Translations under genes and position numbers: made by a program | Assembly (NCBI GenBank): GCA_964467925.1 | Contig: CAYXSX010000002.1 | Coordinates: 280,881 to 344,880 of the forward strand | DNA length: 64,000 nt | From: CAYXSX01 sp964467925 | Lineage (GTDB): Bacteria; Pseudomonadota; Alphaproteobacteria; Micavibrionales; Micavibrionaceae | Direction: 5' to 3' | In this document: one piece after another, positions 16,302 to 25,850 of the stretch | Numbering within the stretch: the stretch's first letter is position 1 | Layout of the letters: the number at the start of each line of letters is the position of its first letter | Notes under the pieces: generated by a model | What the model was told of the DNA's origin: nothing | The model's database searches: none | What the model saw: only the letters and a program-made list of their open reading frames with translations

Positions 16302-17441
16302 ATGAAATCTTTAATGCGCGTATTTGATTTTTACCTCTTCCGCAATCTTCTGGTTGCCGCGTTGTTTATTACGGTGATTCTGGCCGTGGTGATCGTTCTG
16401 ACCCAGTCGCTTAAATTTCTGGAGCTTGTGATTAATTCCGGCGCGTCCACGGGCGCGTTCTGGATTTTGACCATGCTTGCCCTGCCGCGGTTTTTCGAGG
16501 TTATCGTGCCGCTGGCGCTCATGGCCGGTACGCTTTTCGTTTATAACAAACTGATCATGGATTCGGAGCTGGTGGTTATTCGCTCTGTCGGTTATTCGCC
16601 TATGGCGCTTGCCAGGCCCGCGCTGATACTTGCTGCCGTGGTCACCGTGTTTTTGTGGATCACCACTATGTGGGCCGCGCCAGCCTCTCTTACACAGCTT
16701 CAGAAAATGCGCCAGATGATCAAGGCGCAGTTTTCCACGCTCATATTCCGCGACGGGGTTTTTAATGCGGTGGGCAGCGGTTTGACGGTCTATATCCGCG
16801 AAAATACGGATTCCGGTGAACTTCGCGGCATCATGATTCACGATCGCAGGGAAAACGAGCGCATGCCCTCCACCGTGCTGGCGCAGCGCGGTGTAGTGAT
16901 TTCCAACGATCAGGGTTATCAGGTACTGGTCTATGACGGATCGCGGCAGGAATTCGATCCCGAAACCAAGTCGCTCCGCCGCCTGAATTTCAAGCGTTAT
17001 ACGATCGATCTGCCCGATAGCGATACGGTGAGGGAGCGTTGGCAGGAACCGGACGAACGTACGCTCTGGCAACTTATGAATCCGAACCCGCAAAACGCGC
17101 GCGATGCCGAAAACGCGCGGGAATTTCGCGTTGAGATTCATAAACGTATCGCCGGGCCCTTGCTGGCCGCGACTTATACCATTGTGGCGCTTTGCAGCCT
17201 TCTGCTCGGCCCGATCAGCAGGCAGGGTTATTGGCGGCGTATTGCTGTGACTATTATATGTGTGATGATCATCCAGGGATTCTCTTTGGCCGCCGCTAAT
17301 ATCGCGCGTCACAGCAATTTAGGGCTTGTTATGATGTATATCCTCATTCTGCTGCCGATTTTCGCCGGACTTTTCCTGCTTAGCGGCCATGGTGACAAGG
17401 TGCGCCGCAGGTTGCTTTACGGACAGGGAGGGCGCAAATGA
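16302..17441 (+). CDS. lptF: Lipopolysaccharide export permease LptF
   Basis: 379 residues from the ATG at 16302, preceded by GAGAAG; an in-frame ATG at 16281 lies too close to the promoter. YjgP/YjgQ-family topology: three N-terminal membrane segments, a periplasmic beta-jellyroll (about 125-260) and three C-terminal segments. With LptG and the LptB ATPase it extracts lipopolysaccharide from the inner membrane. It overlaps lptG by 4 bases. First of two paralogues, hence named LptF by position. Confidence 0.93.
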   Translation: MKSLMRVFDFYLFRNLLVAALFITVILAVVIVLTQSLKFLELVINSGASTGAFWILTMLALPRFFEVIVPLALMAGTLFVYNKLIMDSELVVIRSVGYSPMALARPALILAAVVTVFLWITTMWAAPASLTQLQKMRQMIKAQFSTLIFRDGVFNAVGSGLTVYIRENTDSGELRGIMIHDRRENERMPSTVLAQRGVVISNDQGYQVLVYDGSRQEFDPETKSLRRLNFKRYTIDLPDSDTVRERWQEPDERTLWQLMNPNPQNARDAENAREFRVEIHKRIAGPLLAATYTIVALCSLLLGPISRQGYWRRIAVTIICVMIIQGFSLAAANIARHSNLGLVMMYILILLPIFAGLFLLSGHGDKVRRRLLYGQGGRK

Positions 17442-18553
17442 AAATCTCCGCCACGCTGAACCGTTATATGGCGCGCAGCTATATCCTCAATTTTATCCTT
17501 CTTCTCTGTGCGCTTCTGGCGATTATTTATCTGTTCGATACGGTTGAACTGATACGACGCGCCAGCAAGCGCGACGACGTGCCGCTCGGGCTGGTGCTTC
17601 AGATGGGAATCCTCAAACTCCCCGAGGTAGGGCAGGTTTTGTTCCCTTTTGCCATACTTTTCAGCGCCATGTTTACCTTCTGGCAGTTTACCCGCCGTCA
17701 CGAGCTTGTTGTCTTCCGTGCTGCCGGGTTTTCAGTCTGGCAGTTTTTATCGCCTGTATTGATGGTGGCATTATCGCTGGGCTTGTTACAGATGATGGTG
17801 ATCAACCCCGTCGGGTCGCTGTTTATCACTAAATTCGAGGAGCTGGAGCGAACATATCTCAGCCGTCAGGAAAATCAGATCGCGGTGTTTAAAGAGGGGT
17901 TATGGTTGCGCCAGAGTACTCATCCCGAGGACGGGAGCGAAAGGGAAGGCTATGTTATCTTGCATGCGCCCAGAATCGAGCAGCCCGCATGGGTCCTGAA
18001 GAATGTCAGTGTGCTTTATTTCGCTCTTGGCGATCGTTTTTACCAGCGTCTTGATGCCGAACGGGCGCGGCTGGAGGCCGGTCGCTGGGTATTTGAAAAC
18101 GCGACTGTCCACCGCGCTGGACGCAAGACGGATACACTTGCAAGCTATTATCTTCCCACGCTTTTAACCGTGCAGGATATTGAGGAAAGTTTTGCCTCTC
18201 CGGAAAGCATGTCGTTCTGGTTCCTGCCCGGCTATATCAAAACGCTGGAACAAACGGGGTTTGACGCCAAAAAGCTGCGGGTGCATTATCAGAGCCTGCT
18301 CGCCCAGCCTTTGATGTTTGCTGCCATGGTGCTGCTGGCCGCTACCGTATCCATGCGCCCTCCCCGTTTGCGCGGGACAATGATGCTTTTGGCTATCGGC
18401 ATCTTCATCGGTTTTGTGGTATTCTTTCTTTCGAGCTTTCTTCAGGCTCTGGGCGCGTCCGGCCAGATTCCGGTCATTCTTGCCGCCTGGTCTCCCGCGT
18501 TGATATGCTTTTTGCTGGGTTTGAGTGTGATTATGAACCTCGAAGACGGGTAA
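17438..18553 (+). CDS. lptG: Lipopolysaccharide export permease LptG
   Basis: 371 residues with the same six-segment and jellyroll layout as LptF. Conserved features include LNRYMARSYILNF at the N-terminus, PEVGQVLFPFAILFSAMF and RRHELVVFRAAGFS. Translationally coupled to lptF by ATGA. It forms the second half of the LptB2FG transporter. Confidence 0.93.
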   Translation: MKISATLNRYMARSYILNFILLLCALLAIIYLFDTVELIRRASKRDDVPLGLVLQMGILKLPEVGQVLFPFAILFSAMFTFWQFTRRHELVVFRAAGFSVWQFLSPVLMVALSLGLLQMMVINPVGSLFITKFEELERTYLSRQENQIAVFKEGLWLRQSTHPEDGSEREGYVILHAPRIEQPAWVLKNVSVLYFALGDRFYQRLDAERARLEAGRWVFENATVHRAGRKTDTLASYYLPTLLTVQDIEESFASPESMSFWFLPGYIKTLEQTGFDAKKLRVHYQSLLAQPLMFAAMVLLAATVSMRPPRLRGTMMLLAIGIFIGFVVFFLSSFLQALGASGQIPVILAAWSPALICFLLGLSVIMNLEDG

Positions 18554-18643
18554 AACGTTAAAATGGGGCTGGTGTGAAGGCCTAAAAGACAGTATATATA
18601 CATGTAGTGGGACTAAAAAGTGTAGGATAATGAGGCAGTTGCA

Positions 18644-19429
18644 ATGATTTACAAAAAACAAACACTAACGCAAAAATTACCGGCTATGGGGCTGGTGTTA
18701 TGTGTTGGCGTGGTGCTGGGCTCCTGTTCCATTTCCAAGACGGAAGACCCGCTGGTGGCCGGAAGCGTGACCTTTGAAGACCCGTTCGAAGATACGAACC
18801 GCGCCATTTTTGCCTTTAATGAAGTCGTTGACGATGTTGTGATTCATCCCGTGATCGAGGGTTATCGCGCCGTTGTGCCGGGGCCTGCGCGCCAAGGTGT
18901 GCGTAATTTTCTTAGAAACTTGAAAACCCCCGTGCGTTTTGCCAACCAATTACTTCAGGGGGATACAGACGGCGCCGGAAATGAGCTTTTCCGCGGCGTG
19001 GTGAACACTCTTGTCGGTCTTGGCGGCCTGTTTGACGTGGCAGGCAAGGAAGGATTTGAATACGAACCCGAAGATTTCGGTCAGACTTTGGCGGTATGGG
19101 GCGTAGATCATGGTCCGTACGTTGTTCTTCCGGTTCTGGGCCCGTCTTCATTGCGCGATTATGCCGGCTATACGGTCGATGCGCTGGCTGATCCTTTACG
19201 CTGGTACTTGTATAATGTGGACAAGGAAGATGTATACTATGTCAAGATGGGCTCGGATTATCTTGACTTACGCGATTCCCTCATGGATGTGCTGAACGAC
19301 CTTGAGAAAAGCTCTATTGATTACTACGCGGCTGTCCGTAGCACTTACTTCCAGAACCGTGACGCCATGGTCAAAGACCATGACGCCGAAGCTCTTGATA
19401 CACCTGACATTCCTGATTACGATGATTAA
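18644..19429 (+). CDS. mlaA: Outer-membrane lipoprotein MlaA (VacJ)
   Basis: 261 residues with a lipoprotein signal peptide; the lipobox is LGSC with cysteine 28. The VacJ domain shows DPFEDTNRAIFAFNE, GLGGLFDVAGKEG and EDFGQTLAVWGV. MlaA sits in the outer membrane and removes phospholipid from the outer leaflet for return by MlaC and MlaFEDB. A mlaC gene follows after 39 bases. Confidence 0.94.
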   Translation: MIYKKQTLTQKLPAMGLVLCVGVVLGSCSISKTEDPLVAGSVTFEDPFEDTNRAIFAFNEVVDDVVIHPVIEGYRAVVPGPARQGVRNFLRNLKTPVRFANQLLQGDTDGAGNELFRGVVNTLVGLGGLFDVAGKEGFEYEPEDFGQTLAVWGVDHGPYVVLPVLGPSSLRDYAGYTVDALADPLRWYLYNVDKEDVYYVKMGSDYLDLRDSLMDVLNDLEKSSIDYYAAVRSTYFQNRDAMVKDHDAEALDTPDIPDYDD

Positions 19430-19468
19430 CTATTGATTTAGGCTGTTCGTGGTATAAATAAGGAGCTG

Positions 19469-20131
19469 ATGATTTTGTTTCGATACCTATATACAGGCAT
19501 TGGCGCGGTGGCGTTGCTCGCATTAGCAGGGGCGGCTCCGGCATTTGCCGTTCGGAGCAATATTGACGCAGCAGCCTTGCAACCCTTGATGATCCAGATT
19601 GGTGAAAAGGAAGTTGCCAAGGGAGCGGAGAATTTCGTTTCTTCACTGGCGCAGCGTGCGATTGATTTTCTTTCCGATGAAAAATTGAGTGCCGCGGCCC
19701 GCAAAGAGGAATTCCGCAAGCTTTTGCACGATAATTTCGATATGAAGACGATCGGTCGCTTTGCTTTGGGCCGTTACTGGCGCACTTCAACGAAGGAGCA
19801 ACAGGCCGAATACCAAAAGCTTTTCGAAGAAATGATCGTAAACGTCTATTCTTCACGTTTTGGCGATTATCAGGGCCAGAAATTCGATGTCCGCAGTTCC
19901 CGCGCGGATAATGATCAGGATACGCTGGTGAGTTCCTATATCAAAGGTGAAACCGGCGAAGAGATCGAGGTCCAGTGGCGTGTGCGCTATAAGGGCAAAC
20001 GTTACATGGTCGTCGATGTGATCGTTGAGGGAGTCAGCATGGCGATGACCCAACGCTCTGACTTCGCTTCTGTTATTCAGCGCGGCGGCGGAGACGTGCA
20101 GGTCCTTCTTGCCCATCTCCGGAATGGCTAA
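19469..20131 (+). CDS. mlaC: Phospholipid-binding periplasmic protein MlaC
   Basis: 220 residues with a signal peptide (cleavage near APAFA). The Ttg2D/MlaC domain shows NFDMKTIGRFALGRYWR and FEEMIVNVYSSRFGDYQGQ. It carries phospholipids between MlaA and the inner-membrane Mla complex. The Shine-Dalgarno AAGGAG is unusually close (3 bases) to the ATG. Converges on the DotA/TraY operon with 12 bases between. Confidence 0.93.
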   Translation: MILFRYLYTGIGAVALLALAGAAPAFAVRSNIDAAALQPLMIQIGEKEVAKGAENFVSSLAQRAIDFLSDEKLSAAARKEEFRKLLHDNFDMKTIGRFALGRYWRTSTKEQQAEYQKLFEEMIVNVYSSRFGDYQGQKFDVRSSRADNDQDTLVSSYIKGETGEEIEVQWRVRYKGKRYMVVDVIVEGVSMAMTQRSDFASVIQRGGGDVQVLLAHLRNG

Positions 20132-20143
20132 AGATAGCCGGCT

Positions 20144-23050
20144 TTAACTGATTTCAGCTACGTTAATATCGGTGTTGCCGCCCAGGCGTTCCAGCGTAAA
20201 GCCGAGTTTTTGCGCGCTTTGGAAGCTTTTTCCGACAAATTTGGATGCAGGGTCGCCTGCATCTTCCTGGAAGGTGGCGATAGCAAAGCCCATCCAGCGC
20301 AGAATTTTGTTCGGGATCATGTCGATTAGTTTGAAACATGCCAGTCCCATCATATAGCAGATGATGACGTACATAACTGTGAAGAAGAACTGGTCTACGG
20401 CGGTACGATAATATTCGATATTAGTGGGGTCGGAAGCTTCCTGAGGAGCGGTATTAAATCCACCGACATTATTGGCAACCATGCCAAAAACTTCGTTCAG
20501 AGTAGAAACCATGGCGGCAAAAATCGTAATACTGGCCAGCAAACCGAATAAAATGAGAACAGGCCTCAAGAATATCTCGAACAAGAGGAAGTAACCGTTA
20601 TTGGCGGCTTGGCCTGGAAGGCCTTGTCCGTCTATTCGCAAATGTCCCAATGCCCAGAGAGGCATAGCGACTATGGCTTCGAAAATGCTTTTGACCCAGC
20701 CGCTGATGGCGAAGATGAAATAGATGTAGGGGAGCATAGGCACTACGTAGTATAACGTGAAACCCAGCGCCATGGTGGAAAATACTAGAGATTTAAAAGT
20801 GCCGCTTGCCGTATCGCCTAATGTTTTCAGGAAAGGGTTCAAAACACCGCCGAGACCGCCCGTTACACTTCCGGCAAAAGCAAACAGAGCATTTCTGACT
20901 GTTGCTTCCATCAAACCCCGGCCAATAGAGCTTAATTGGGCAAGCGGGTGTATATCGGTATTGTTGTACATATCAAAAATACCGCTTGTGCCGAAAATTG
21001 TATTGATCGTATCGCTAAAGACATTGGCTGTGATTTTTGTTTTCGTCCCTTCTGCTCCGGCTTTGGCCCAAACTGTATAGGCATTGTTAAGAACGGTTAG
21101 TATGGGCTGATCTTTGGCGCGTGAAAATTCTACCATTTTTCCGCTTTCCAGTCGCGGCGCGAACCTAGTGTTGGGCGAAGGATTTGAATCAAGTTTTTCA
21201 TGCTGCTGGGCGGCGACTTCCATGACGAATGGATAGCTGGAAGGGCGTGGAAAGTTGAAAACAGCTGTGGTAACAGAGCCGTTCATCTGCGCGATACGGT
21301 TATACCACAGTGCAGCTCCGCCCCAACCTTGCGCCTTTAATTCCGGAGGGATCGTCCAGTTGCCGTCTTCGATCTGGTATTCGATTGCCGTGGCGATATT
21401 GTCGAAGGCCACATCTTTTACAAAGCCCGTATAATGTTTGATAAACTTGTCATCTGCTCTGTTGCTACAACTCGGATCTGGGTCAGTGGGGGTAATGTGG
21501 CGCACCAGACAATCAGCAGCCAGGGCAAAATCAGGGTCCATCCAGAGGGCTTGCAGAATAACAAAATAATTTTCCTGTATGAATCGCGATCCGGTTTCAG
21601 TGGCGTCATTAACATTGATGTTGATTTCGCCGCATAGAGGATTCACATTGCCGGCCATTGTTGGATAATCTTTTTTGCTCTTGTGCCCAAAACGAATAGC
21701 GATATTTCCGAAATTGGAAAACACCTGTGCTTCGGGATAGCTGTATTCACTTAGCTTGAGCGCGGATTCCTGACTAAGCTCATACAAATGATCCTCACTG
21801 ATATTATATGTTTCATTAAGCTTAGAAATGGTCGGTCCCGGATCGGCAATCACGTTCTTTTTCACTTCGGCCTGAAATGCGGCAGAACTCATTTTCTGTT
21901 CAACCAGTTTTTGGTAATTGGTATCTTTCGCTATCGTTTCCTGCGATGGCGGGTTTGAGCCATAGAGCTCTTGCTTTGCCTCATTTTGCGCTTTTTGCTT
22001 CGCTTGGGATGCGGCTTTCCCTTGGGTTGTTAGGCCATTCATGGGGCTTCTGACGATATAGGCATCAATGGGTTGTTTATCTGGATACGCGGCGGTTTCT
22101 GCAATCTGGCATGTCCTTGCGACAAACATGAACTGCAGGAGTGAACTGCTCTCAGGGAATTGGGGGCTGGCGATAAGGCTTTCCGCTTTCCCCAGGTATG
22201 TGCCACTGATTGCTTCGTTAAATGTCACCCAGCTATTGGTGGCAAAGTTGGAACCAAATTTGGCAACGTTTAGGGTGATAAGCTGTGCGGCGTTTAAACC
22301 TGCGTTACGGTCTCCCGCATTTAGAGGCATAAGCAAGGCAAAGAATAATATAAGCCTTGGAATGGTCCAGGTTTTATTCAGACGTTTGCCGAAGGGTGTT
22401 CCTGAAACGGCGGTTTCTGCCGTGATGGTGACTACGTAATACAGAAGGATGATCGTGGCCACATAAAAGATGCCGTAAGAATAAAAGGACAGCATGGTGT
22501 GAAGGGCTTTGTGAAAAGGATAAGGATAAATTGATGTAGTCGCCGTCATAGGATTGCCGCGGTAATCCTGACAGACCTGCATGGTTGAGATACAGGAATT
22601 GAAAATACCCTTTGTGCCGAATACCCGGTCCATAATGATAAATGCAAGATCGTTATCGGCGGGCACGGTCGTGTTGGTAAACCATGATATGGTTGTGTCG
22701 CCTGCTGCGGCTAATACAGGTTGGCTAAAGATTGCGAACGCAAAAATAATCGCCTGAAAGATAATAAGAACGAGACCTATGAGAACAGTGAAAAAGACGA
22801 TAATCTGGTCGATATTTTTCATGGAAAAAACCAGATTTCCCGCGGCGGCGGCTATGATCTGACGTACGGAAAAACGTCCGAAGTTTTCTGGTTGTAAATA
22901 AGGATGTGAAGGAGGAAGTAGCCTTAGGTTCCCGTAAACTTGCGCAATTAAAAAAGCGATATTGGCGAAGCCGGAGCCGAACAACGTAAAAAGCCGCGGG
23001 ATAATCCCCGGCAAAAGCGTGTATTTTAATATTTGCCCCTTGCTGATCAT
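20144..23050 (-). CDS. DotA/TraY-family membrane protein, third gene of a tandem trio
   Basis: 968 residues. It has N-terminal membrane segments, a large central extracytoplasmic region (about 250-660), and a C-terminal membrane block. The family signature PLWALGHLRIDGQGLPG lies near residue 795, followed by EIFLRPVL. The N-terminus (LLPGIIPRLFTLFGSGF and NIDQIIVFF) aligns with both neighbours, so the three are paralogues. DotA and TraY are inner-membrane proteins of type IVB secretion and IncI conjugation. The central region has a lysine- and glutamine-rich insert near residue 340. Last gene of the operon, 42 bases after the second. Confidence 0.88.
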   Translation of the reverse strand: MISKGQILKYTLLPGIIPRLFTLFGSGFANIAFLIAQVYGNLRLLPPSHPYLQPENFGRFSVRQIIAAAAGNLVFSMKNIDQIIVFFTVLIGLVLIIFQAIIFAFAIFSQPVLAAAGDTTISWFTNTTVPADNDLAFIIMDRVFGTKGIFNSCISTMQVCQDYRGNPMTATTSIYPYPFHKALHTMLSFYSYGIFYVATIILLYYVVTITAETAVSGTPFGKRLNKTWTIPRLILFFALLMPLNAGDRNAGLNAAQLITLNVAKFGSNFATNSWVTFNEAISGTYLGKAESLIASPQFPESSSLLQFMFVARTCQIAETAAYPDKQPIDAYIVRSPMNGLTTQGKAASQAKQKAQNEAKQELYGSNPPSQETIAKDTNYQKLVEQKMSSAAFQAEVKKNVIADPGPTISKLNETYNISEDHLYELSQESALKLSEYSYPEAQVFSNFGNIAIRFGHKSKKDYPTMAGNVNPLCGEININVNDATETGSRFIQENYFVILQALWMDPDFALAADCLVRHITPTDPDPSCSNRADDKFIKHYTGFVKDVAFDNIATAIEYQIEDGNWTIPPELKAQGWGGAALWYNRIAQMNGSVTTAVFNFPRPSSYPFVMEVAAQQHEKLDSNPSPNTRFAPRLESGKMVEFSRAKDQPILTVLNNAYTVWAKAGAEGTKTKITANVFSDTINTIFGTSGIFDMYNNTDIHPLAQLSSIGRGLMEATVRNALFAFAGSVTGGLGGVLNPFLKTLGDTASGTFKSLVFSTMALGFTLYYVVPMLPYIYFIFAISGWVKSIFEAIVAMPLWALGHLRIDGQGLPGQAANNGYFLLFEIFLRPVLILFGLLASITIFAAMVSTLNEVFGMVANNVGGFNTAPQEASDPTNIEYYRTAVDQFFFTVMYVIICYMMGLACFKLIDMIPNKILRWMGFAIATFQEDAGDPASKFVGKSFQSAQKLGFTLERLGGNTDINVAEIS

Positions 23051-23092
23051 CAGTTTTAGCCTTTTAAGATAAAGCGCTTAAGTGCTTCCCTT

Positions 23093-25843
23093 CTATTTTT
23101 TCCCCATGCCGCCGATACCTTTAAGAAGGTTGTTTAGCCCGCCCCCGATAGAACCTACCGCTTGCTGGGAGCCCTGTTGCATACCGCTGACAAGTCCTTC
23201 GGTCGGATCCTCTCTAAGCTCGCCGAAGGTCTGTACGGCGTTACCGGCCCAGCGCAGGATCTTGTTTGGAATCTGGTCAATCAATTTGAAAGATGCCGAA
23301 CCCATCATGTAAACGATGATGGCATATAGAACTGTGTAGAAAAATTCATCGATGGGCCCGCGGTAAAACTCGATGTCTGTCAGGTCCATTTTATCCGAAC
23401 TAGGCTCCATGTTGTAACCGCCGACGTTTGAGGTAACGAGTGACATGGTTTCGTTCAATGTTTCCACGAGGGCGGCGTATATAGTGATACTGGCCAAAAG
23501 ACCGAATACGATAAGGATAGGCCGCAGGAAAATTTCGAGGATCATGTAATATCCACCTTCTGCGGCCTTGCCGGGTAAACCCTCCCCATCAATCCGGATA
23601 TGTGCCAGAGCCCAAAGAGGCGCGCCCAGCATCGCTTCAAAAATACCTTTCACCCAACCCGAGACGGCAAAGAAGAAGTATACAAAAGGTAGGAAAGGCA
23701 CGACGTAGAAAAGAATGAAACCAACCGTAAGTGCCATCATTGCTACCGTGACGAAGAAGCTGGCAGCAGCGGTACCCATATTCCCCACAAAGCCTTGGAA
23801 TGCTGCGCCGACGGCTCCCCCGAAGGCGGCTATACCGATATTTCGAATAGAGCTTTCAATCAGGGAACGGCCGATTCCTACCAATCCCGCTAGGGGGTGT
23901 GTCTCCGGGTTATTTCGTAGATTGTAAAGACCTTCAGTGCCGAAGATAAGGTTGATCATATCGGTAAAGGCGTTTTGGGTTGGTTTGATATTATCCGAAC
24001 TGCTGGAATTGGTTTGGAAATACTGGTAAGCGTGATACAGTGTGGTAGCTTCGGTTTTGTATTTATCTATTGTGGCTCCTCCAGTCAGTTTGGGATCGAA
24101 AATCGAGTTAGGAGAAGTTTCCTTTTCGTGAATTTTTTTGTATTCACGAACATATTCCATGACAAACGGGTAGTGCACAGGTTTTGGAATGTTTAGTGCT
24201 GAAGAGGTTACGGCTCCGTTAAGCTCCGCCACTTTATTATACCATATCCCTGCGCCACCCCACCCCTTGTCTCTCAGATTTTGATCGACGCCGAAACCTC
24301 CTGCATTGATTTGCTCTTCGACAGCGCCCTTGCTGGTCCGTAAAATTCCCGAAAGACCGGTGGAGCCAGGATCGTTTAGAGCGGCCCGCACGTCCTCTGA
24401 ATAGATATTCTGCATTTCCACGGCATAACCGCTATCTGGCTTTGTTTCTCCGACTTTGCTTTCATCTTTATAATCCGGGCAGCCCGTATGACGTATACAA
24501 GCAGTTTTATAAGCATAGTCGGGCATGGTGGCCATGCGCGGATGTTGATTGTACCAGATTTCGTAGAAGATAAACCAGTAATAGCGTTGCATGACTTCCG
24601 CGCCGGTGAGGTTGCCGCCCTTAGTCAAATAGGGCTGGTTTAAAGTCATTTTCAAGGTGCCGCAATAAGGTTTTACGAAGCCCTGATAGCGACCGAATTT
24701 TTCCTCATCCTTGACGCCGAAAGTAATCGTTAAATATTTGGATTTATCTGCGAACTCTATCATCTGTTCGTAAGAAGGAGGCGCGCTTTCCGAAACTTCT
24801 AAAGATGGTACTTTATCCTGAGGGCTTTTGACCAGATAGGGCTTTATTTCGAGATTATGTGTGAATTTTTCTACATACTTACATGTACGTGCGACATGCA
24901 TGAATTGCAGGAAGGAGCTTACTTCCGGGATGTTTGGTGTGGCCACAAGTTGCTGAGAACCACTGATCAGCGTTTCTTCTTGTAATGCCTCGTTGAACAG
25001 AAGCCAGCCGTTCGTGGCAAAGGCAGAACCGTATTTGGCGGCATGCAGAACGATATATTGTGCGGAATTAAGGCCATAGCCGACTGGAACCAGAAGACCG
25101 AACGCCATCACGATACGGATGGGTGCCCATACTTTGTTAAAGCGTTTACCGAATGCGGTTCCGGTCTGGGCCGTTTCTGCTACAACCGTAATCACGAAAT
25201 ATCCTGCTATAAACGTGGCAATAACCAGAAGACCTGTACTGTAGATTTGAAACATCTGATGCAGACCCACATGAACAGGAAAAGGGAATACGGCTTGCGC
25301 AAAAATCCAGTCGCCGCCATCAGGCCGGGTCATCGGTTCGCCTGCGGTATTAACACAAGGAAGGTCGAGTCTTGAAACACAAGAATTAAACACATCGGGA
25401 ACGCCAAACACCATATCCATCATCATATGAGCGATGTCCTGCGCTGGATTGGCGGTTACAAAGAAGCCTGAAAATCCTTCCGGTATTGCGGCCATCACAG
25501 GTTGGGAAATGAGTGATGCCGCCAGTAATGCCAGTTGTATGACAGTCATCAAAAAGCCGGCAATAATCGTAAAAAACAGGATGATCTGGTCGATGTTCTG
25601 CCGGCTGATAACAAGATTATTTGCAGCCTCTGCAATGACATGGCGTACACCAAAACGCCCCATATTGCTTTCCATCGTGTAAGGATGATTAGGCGGCAAA
25701 AGCCTTACTGATTGATAAACCAGTGCAATCAAATAGGGAATATATTGAAAACCGCTGGAAAAAAGGTCCTGAAAGCGCGGGATAATCTCGGGGAATATCG
25801 CGTATTTGAAAGCTTGCCGGAGAGTAATGCCTAGAATAATCAT
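23093..25843 (-). CDS. DotA/TraY-family membrane protein, second gene of a tandem trio
   Basis: 916 residues, same layout as its neighbours. The N-terminus reads PEIIPRFQDLFSSGF and NIDQIILFF; the signature PLWALAHIRIDGEGLPG lies near residue 740. The C-terminus ends in a glycine-rich tail (GSIGGGLNNLLKGIGGMGKK). The start follows the stop of the first gene by 7 bases and its Shine-Dalgarno GGAGGAGG lies in that gene's last codons, so the two are coupled. Function in secretion or conjugation is inferred from the family. Confidence 0.88.
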   Translation of the reverse strand: MIILGITLRQAFKYAIFPEIIPRFQDLFSSGFQYIPYLIALVYQSVRLLPPNHPYTMESNMGRFGVRHVIAEAANNLVISRQNIDQIILFFTIIAGFLMTVIQLALLAASLISQPVMAAIPEGFSGFFVTANPAQDIAHMMMDMVFGVPDVFNSCVSRLDLPCVNTAGEPMTRPDGGDWIFAQAVFPFPVHVGLHQMFQIYSTGLLVIATFIAGYFVITVVAETAQTGTAFGKRFNKVWAPIRIVMAFGLLVPVGYGLNSAQYIVLHAAKYGSAFATNGWLLFNEALQEETLISGSQQLVATPNIPEVSSFLQFMHVARTCKYVEKFTHNLEIKPYLVKSPQDKVPSLEVSESAPPSYEQMIEFADKSKYLTITFGVKDEEKFGRYQGFVKPYCGTLKMTLNQPYLTKGGNLTGAEVMQRYYWFIFYEIWYNQHPRMATMPDYAYKTACIRHTGCPDYKDESKVGETKPDSGYAVEMQNIYSEDVRAALNDPGSTGLSGILRTSKGAVEEQINAGGFGVDQNLRDKGWGGAGIWYNKVAELNGAVTSSALNIPKPVHYPFVMEYVREYKKIHEKETSPNSIFDPKLTGGATIDKYKTEATTLYHAYQYFQTNSSSSDNIKPTQNAFTDMINLIFGTEGLYNLRNNPETHPLAGLVGIGRSLIESSIRNIGIAAFGGAVGAAFQGFVGNMGTAAASFFVTVAMMALTVGFILFYVVPFLPFVYFFFAVSGWVKGIFEAMLGAPLWALAHIRIDGEGLPGKAAEGGYYMILEIFLRPILIVFGLLASITIYAALVETLNETMSLVTSNVGGYNMEPSSDKMDLTDIEFYRGPIDEFFYTVLYAIIVYMMGSASFKLIDQIPNKILRWAGNAVQTFGELREDPTEGLVSGMQQGSQQAVGSIGGGLNNLLKGIGGMGKK

Positions 25844-25850
25844 TTGTTAC

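Noticed and set aside
16311..17312. 333-residue frame on the minus strand
   Set aside because: Shadow of lptF; rich in His, Arg and Gln as expected from antisense of a membrane protein.
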